A DNA stretch of 9,479 nucleotides from Bacteroidota bacterium (lineage in GTDB: Bacteria > Bacteroidota > Bacteroidia > Chitinophagales > Chitinophagaceae), in the NCBI GenBank assembly GCA_023430465.1, contig JAEZAM010000072.1, forward strand, positions 1 to 9,479. Direction: 5' to 3'. Positions within the stretch are counted from its first letter, which is position 1. Every line of letters begins with the position of its first letter. Made by a program: the position numbers and the translations under genes. Under the pieces are notes generated by a model, which did no database searches, was not told the origin of the DNA, and saw only the letters and a program-made list of their open reading frames with translations. This document shows positions 6,594 through 9,479 of the stretch, piece by piece.

Positions 6594-6672
6594 CCTCTTC
6601 ATCGGTTTCGGGATGCCATACGAAACAGGGACGAAATACAAACCGATCAGGCTTTTGCGGCCTGCTTTTTTT
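6594..6672 (+). ncRNA. Candidate small structured RNA or leader ending in a terminator
   Basis: A long-range stem, ATCGGTTT (6601-6608) with AAACCGAT (6640-6647), encloses 31 bases and directly abuts a terminator hairpin (6648-6672). Within the loop, ACGAAA occurs twice (6620-6625 and 6631-6636). Competing pairings exist: GTTTCG (6605-6610) with CGAAAC (6621-6626), and ATCCCG (6573-6578) with CGGGAT (6609-6614). A near -7 motif TAAATTCG (6582-6589, one mismatch) could start transcription around 6594. No protein frame of note is present. The result would be either an independent RNA of about 80 bases or an attenuator for recQ, whose ATG is 133 bases after the T-tract. I do not recognise a known RNA family. 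The start is a guess. Confidence 0.35.
6648..6672 (+). terminator. Intrinsic terminator upstream of recQ
   Basis: Stem CAGGC (6648-6652) with GCCTG (6660-6664), seven-base loop, one C, then seven T (6666-6672) on the plus strand. No plus-strand gene ends nearby, since kdsD runs the other way. It therefore most likely ends an RNA made from this intergenic region. Confidence 0.5.
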
Positions 6673-6673
6673 G

Positions 6674-6805
6674 AAAAGGAAACACTTATTTCCCGGAATG
6701 GGCCGCGTTTTTACACTTAGTTAGCCCTTCGGCTGCAGGACGTTCCAGGTAAAATGAGTATCTTATAACAACGGCATTTTATAGTGCGTAGGAAACAACT
6801 GAGTA
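6674..6805 (+). other. recQ upstream region, no clear promoter
   Basis: 132 bases between the terminator and recQ. I see no TAnnTTTG element. The only structure is a four-base hairpin, AGCC/GGCT at 6723-6734. An AGGA at 6790-6793 lies 12 bases before the recQ ATG and is at best a weak ribosome site. The recQ promoter is unassigned. Confidence 0.4.
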
Positions 6806-9085
6806 ATGGGAACATCAACAGCGAAAAAATCAGCGCCGAAGAAATCGGCAAAGCTGAAGACGAACGATTCTGACAAGAATACAACCCCGCGTAAAAAATT
6901 TGACCTTCACAAGGCTCTCCAGGAGCATTTCGGCTTTGATAAATTCAAGGGAACCCAGGAAAAAGTGATCGAGTCACTCCTGGCCGGCCATGATACATTT
7001 GTGATCATGCCTACCGGGGGAGGCAAAAGCTTGTGCTACCAACTTCCGGCTATGGTGAGTGAGGGCGTGGCCATCATCGTTTCGCCGCTGATCGCGCTGA
7101 TGAAAAACCAGGTAGACCTGGTCCGTGGTTACAGCAGTCAGGATGCCGTGGCGCATTTCCTGAATTCCACGCTTACCAAAAAAGAGATAAAGGAAGTACA
7201 TGATGACCTGCTTTCGGGTCAGACCAAGATGCTGTATGTAGCCCCGGAAACGCTGACCAAGCAGGAAAACCTCGAGTTTTTCTCGGATCTGAAGATATCT
7301 TTCTTCGCGGTGGATGAGGCCCATTGTATTTCGGAGTGGGGACATGATTTCAGACCCGAGTATCGCCGCCTGCGAGAAATGATGGTCCAGATCAACCCGG
7401 ATGTGCCCGTGATAGCGTTGACTGCGACAGCAACGCCAAAGGTGCAGAGCGACATTGTCAAGAACCTGGATCTCAAGAACCCTAATATTTTTATCAGCTC
7501 CTTCAACCGGTCGAACCTGTATTACGAGATCCTGCCGAAGATCAAAAAGAACCAGACGGATGAAAGCATCGTGCGGTTCATCAAAAGCATGAAGAGCAAG
7601 AGCGGGATCATTTACACATTGAACCGCAAGACAACCGAAGAGCTGGCGGATATTCTCAACGCCAACGGCATTAAGGCCGTGGCGTACCATGCCGGGCTGG
7701 ACAGCAAGCTCCGGGCGGAGCGGCAGGACCAGTTCCTGAACGAAGATGTGCAGGTGATCTGCGCCACGATTGCGTTCGGCATGGGGATCGATAAGCCCGA
7801 TATCCGTTTTGTGATACATTATAATATACCAAAGTCGATCGAAAACTATTACCAGGAAACCGGCCGTGCAGGTCGTGATGGACTGGAAGGAAAATGTATT
7901 CTTTATTATTCGCATAAGGACGTCAATAAGCTGGAGCATTTGATGCGGGATAAGCCGCTGAGTGAACGCGAGGTTGGTGCGCAACTGATCAATGAAACGG
8001 TAGCGTATGCTGAAGCAGGGGTTTGCCGCCGGAAGGTGCTGATGAGTTATTTCGGTGAGGAGTATGAGACGGAGAATTGTGGCCATTGCGACAATTGCAA
8101 GCATCCGAAGGAAAAAGTGGAAGCGCGTGAGGAAGCGATTGTGGTATTGAAAGCATTGAAAGCTTTGAATGAACGTTTTGCAACCGACTACCTGGTGCAG
8201 ATCATCATCGGCCGGCTGACGCCACAGATACAGATGTTCCGGCATGATAGCCTGGAAGTATTTGGCAGCGGCAATGAAAAGGATGCGCATTTCTGGAATT
8301 CACTGGTACGCCAGATGTTGCTGGAAGGCTTGTTGGTAAAGGATATCGAGGAGTATGGTGTGTTAAAGATCACGAAGAAGGGCGAAGGTTTTGCAAAGAA
8401 GCCGAAGTCGTTCAAAATTGTGATGAACAACCTCTATGAGGAAGCCAATGCAGATGATGAGGAAGTGGCGGAAACCGGAACTGGCTCAGCAACGGATGAG
8501 AAGCTGTTTGAAATGTTGAAGGAACTGAGGCAGAAGGAGGCAAAGAAAAAGAACCTGCCGCCGTTTGTTATTTTCCTGGAGACATCATTGCAGGATATGG
8601 CAACGTTGTACCCGACAACGGTAGCGGACCTGGATAAATGCCAGGGCGTGAGCAAGGGCAAGGCGTTGCGGTATGGTAAGCCGTTTGTGGAGTTGATAGC
8701 GCGGTATGTGGAGGAGAATAATATCCAGAAGCCGGATGATTTTGTGATGAAAAGCGTGGTGAATAAGAGCGGAAATAAGGTTTACATTATACAGAATACG
8801 GATAAAAAAGTGTCGCTGGAAACGATCGCGAAGAATAAGGGCTGGCGAATGGATGAGATGCTGGAGGAGATGGAGACGATAGCGGCCAGCGGAACGCGGT
8901 TGAACCTGGATTATGCGATCGACGAGATGCTGGATGAAGAGGACCAGGATGAGATCATTGATTACTTCAAGAGTTGCGACACCTCGTCATTGCAGGTGGC
9001 GCAGGAGGAGTTGAGTGAGTTTGATTTCAACTGGGAGCAGTTGAAGATCATGCGGATCAAGTTTTTGAGTGAGTATGGGATGTAG
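6806..9085 (+). CDS. recQ: ATP-dependent DNA helicase RecQ
   Basis: 759 residues, longer than E. coli RecQ (about 610). A 3'-5' DNA helicase in recombination and replication-fork repair. Order of parts: Lys-rich tail 1-35; Q-like motif around Phe46-Gln51; Walker A TGGGKS (70-75); DEAH (170-173) with the aromatic-rich loop HCISEWGHDFRPEYRRL (173-189); motif III ALTATAT (204-210); motif V AFGMGIDKPDIR (323-334); motif VI QETGRAGRDG (350-359). The RQC zinc site has Cys407, Cys425, Cys428 and Cys431, followed by a winged helix to about 540, an acidic linker (546-560) and an HRDC-like domain (about 563-640). The C-terminal part from about 660 (SLETIAKNKGW, DEIIDYF) resembles the HTH_40 domain seen on many Bacteroidota RecQ proteins. 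All catalytic motifs are intact. It is divergent from kdsD and not in an operon with a neighbour. Confidence 0.97.
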   Translation: MGTSTAKKSAPKKSAKLKTNDSDKNTTPRKKFDLHKALQEHFGFDKFKGTQEKVIESLLAGHDTFVIMPTGGGKSLCYQLPAMVSEGVAIIVSPLIALMKNQVDLVRGYSSQDAVAHFLNSTLTKKEIKEVHDDLLSGQTKMLYVAPETLTKQENLEFFSDLKISFFAVDEAHCISEWGHDFRPEYRRLREMMVQINPDVPVIALTATATPKVQSDIVKNLDLKNPNIFISSFNRSNLYYEILPKIKKNQTDESIVRFIKSMKSKSGIIYTLNRKTTEELADILNANGIKAVAYHAGLDSKLRAERQDQFLNEDVQVICATIAFGMGIDKPDIRFVIHYNIPKSIENYYQETGRAGRDGLEGKCILYYSHKDVNKLEHLMRDKPLSEREVGAQLINETVAYAEAGVCRRKVLMSYFGEEYETENCGHCDNCKHPKEKVEAREEAIVVLKALKALNERFATDYLVQIIIGRLTPQIQMFRHDSLEVFGSGNEKDAHFWNSLVRQMLLEGLLVKDIEEYGVLKITKKGEGFAKKPKSFKIVMNNLYEEANADDEEVAETGTGSATDEKLFEMLKELRQKEAKKKNLPPFVIFLETSLQDMATLYPTTVADLDKCQGVSKGKALRYGKPFVELIARYVEENNIQKPDDFVMKSVVNKSGNKVYIIQNTDKKVSLETIAKNKGWRMDEMLEEMETIAASGTRLNLDYAIDEMLDEEDQDEIIDYFKSCDTSSLQVAQEELSEFDFNWEQLKIMRIKFLSEYGM

Positions 9086-9159
9086 GGTTTCGGGGGTGAA
9101 AATTTGGTGTAGGGGGTTGATTTAGAGTAAAAAGTTTTCCTTTATATGCCTTAAACTCC

Positions 9160-9167
9160 TATTTTTG
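9160..9167 (+). promoter_or_regulatory. Candidate -7 promoter element for tRNA-Phe
   Basis: TATTTTTG matches TAnnTTTG exactly and lies 46 bases before the mature tRNA start, a plausible precursor leader. A T-rich AGTTTTCC at 9133-9140 lies roughly where a -33 box would be, but is not a clean TTTG. Confidence 0.45.
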
Positions 9168-9187
9168 CTGCCCACTTCGGCAGTTTT
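9168..9187 (+). terminator. Weak hairpin plus T4 after recQ
   Basis: CTGCC (9168-9172) pairs with GGCAG (9179-9183) around a six-base loop, followed by only four T. It is 82 bases after the recQ stop and may terminate recQ. It begins immediately after the tRNA -7 motif, so it could equally be a hairpin at the start of the tRNA precursor. Confidence 0.35.
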
Positions 9188-9213
9188 GAGAGATCAGGGT
9201 GTTGAAGGAGGAT

Positions 9214-9286
9214 GGTGCGGTAGCTCAGTCGGTAGAGCAAAGGACTGAAAATCCTTGTGTCGGCGGTTCGATCCCGCCCCACACCA
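9214..9286 (+). tRNA. tRNA-Phe (anticodon GAA)
   Basis: 73 bases with a full cloverleaf. Acceptor strands are 9214-9220 and 9279-9285, with discriminator A9286. The D arm has GCTC/GAGC (9223-9226, 9235-9238). The anticodon stem is AAGGA/TCCTT, with loop CTGAAAA (9245-9251) giving anticodon GAA at 9247-9249. The T arm has GGCGG/CCGCC around TTCGATC (9262-9278). CCA is not encoded; the following bases are CGA. Six of seven acceptor pairs are Watson-Crick, but pair 5-68 is C9218 opposite A9281, a mismatch. A strong terminator follows six bases later. It is transcribed alone or with the small GIY-YIG gene downstream. Confidence 0.96.
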
Positions 9287-9291
9287 CGAAG

Positions 9292-9323
9292 GACCTGTAG
9301 CAAAAGTTACAGGTCTTTTTTTT
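9292..9323 (+). terminator. Strong intrinsic terminator after tRNA-Phe
   Basis: Eight perfect pairs, GACCTGTA (9292-9299) with TACAGGTC (9308-9315), an eight-base loop, then eight T (9316-9323). This is the clearest terminator in the window and should end the tRNA precursor. The next base, 9324, begins the ATG of the GIY-YIG gene. Confidence 0.85.
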
Positions 9324-9479
9324 ATGTGGTATGTGTATGTGTTGTTGTCTCAGACGTCAGGAAAAACGTATGTTGGTTACTCCAACAATGTGGAGCGCAG
9401 GTTGCAGGAGCATAATGTTACGGAGACCAGCGGCTTCACGTTGCGGTATCGGCCCTGGGACTTGATTTGGAAGGAAGCC
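9324..9479 (+). CDS. GIY-YIG nuclease domain protein, 3' truncated
   Basis: 52 residues to the right edge with no stop. It starts MWYVYVLLSQ and continues KTYVGYSNNVERRLQEHN (14-31). The YVY (3-5) and YVG (16-18) pair correspond to the degenerate GIY...YIG motif, and Arg25/Arg26 lie in the ERRLxxHN block that carries the catalytic arginine. RYRPWDLIW (41-49) fits the third strand. The catalytic glutamate and the asparagine end lie beyond the window. This is the pattern of the small single-domain UPF0213-like proteins of about 80-100 residues, common in Bacteroidota and of unclear function, distinct from UvrC and from intron homing enzymes. The ATG directly follows the tRNA terminator's T-tract, leaving no 5' leader of its own; upstream codons in this frame are open but are terminator and tRNA sequence. 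Confidence 0.82.
   Translation, partial: MWYVYVLLSQTSGKTYVGYSNNVERRLQEHNVTETSGFTLRYRPWDLIWKEA

Noticed and set aside
6601..6672. Known riboswitch or ribozyme in the recQ upstream region
   Set aside because: I compared it by eye with the conserved cores of FMN, TPP, cobalamin and ZTP riboswitches and of hammerhead ribozymes; none fits. It is kept only as an unclassified RNA candidate.
6974..8290. A 438-codon open frame on the strand opposite recQ
   Set aside because: It lies wholly inside recQ, whose helicase motifs are intact; the translation is a Cys/His-rich mirror with no recognisable domain and no promoter or leader of its own.
9205..9225. AAGGAGGA followed by ATG just before the tRNA
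   Set aside because: The ATG is immediately next to the purine run, too close for a ribosome site, and the frame stops after three codons (TAG). It is the tRNA 5' leader.
1..9479. CRISPR arrays, insertion sequences, integrase or toxin-antitoxin genes
   Set aside because: No regularly spaced repeats, no long terminal inverted repeats, and no transposase, recombinase or toxin-like protein was found on either strand.

Overview
The window looks like chromosomal housekeeping DNA from a Bacteroidota genome, most likely the Chitinophagaceae or a close relative. The evidence is the close textual match of several proteins to Bacteroidota forms (the KdsD-type isomerase, the MmcQ/YjbR-like protein, and a RecQ with a C-terminal HTH_40-like extension). 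Leaders are A/T-rich and lack Shine-Dalgarno sequences, and several gene starts carry the Bacteroidota sigma-factor -7 motif TAnnTTTG. No phage, transposon, CRISPR or plasmid hallmark is visible. The assignment comes from reading alone.

Layout. (1) 3-680, plus strand: the C-terminal part of a membrane glycosyltransferase-like protein (GT-C/ArnT type), cut by the left edge; its end overlaps the next gene tail to tail. (2) 670-6454, minus strand: eight tightly packed genes, read right to left: kdsD-type arabinose-5-phosphate isomerase, manC-type mannose-1-phosphate guanylyltransferase, a VOC-fold protein, a DEDDy 3'-5' exonuclease, a Rid-family protein, an MmcQ/YjbR-family protein, a methionine-type aminotransferase and an uncharacterised multi-pass membrane protein. 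Gaps run from -1 to 39 bases, so most or all are probably one operon. (3) 6455-6805: a divergent control region. It holds a candidate kdsD promoter with an overlapping small palindrome and, on the plus strand, a possible small structured RNA ending in an intrinsic terminator. (4) 6806-9085, plus strand: recQ. (5) 9214-9286, plus strand: tRNA-Phe(GAA), followed by a strong terminator. (6) 9324-9479, plus strand: the start of a small GIY-YIG nuclease-domain gene, cut by the right edge; its ATG directly follows the terminator's T-tract.

How the genes fit together. KdsD and ManC both supply sugar precursors for surface glycans: arabinose-5-phosphate for Kdo, and GDP-mannose for mannose, fucose and related residues. 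The GT-C fragment and the membrane protein at the other end could belong to the same envelope theme. The middle genes (VOC, exonuclease, Rid, YjbR, aminotransferase) look like metabolic and maintenance passengers. The aminotransferase and Rid protein suggest imine/keto-acid chemistry, but the Rid protein lacks the family's key arginine. RecQ is independent and acts in DNA repair.

I see no convincing new multi-gene system. The points most worth checking are the putative RNA between kdsD and recQ, the membrane protein with a GEEISWGQ core, and the tRNA-terminator-GIY-YIG junction.
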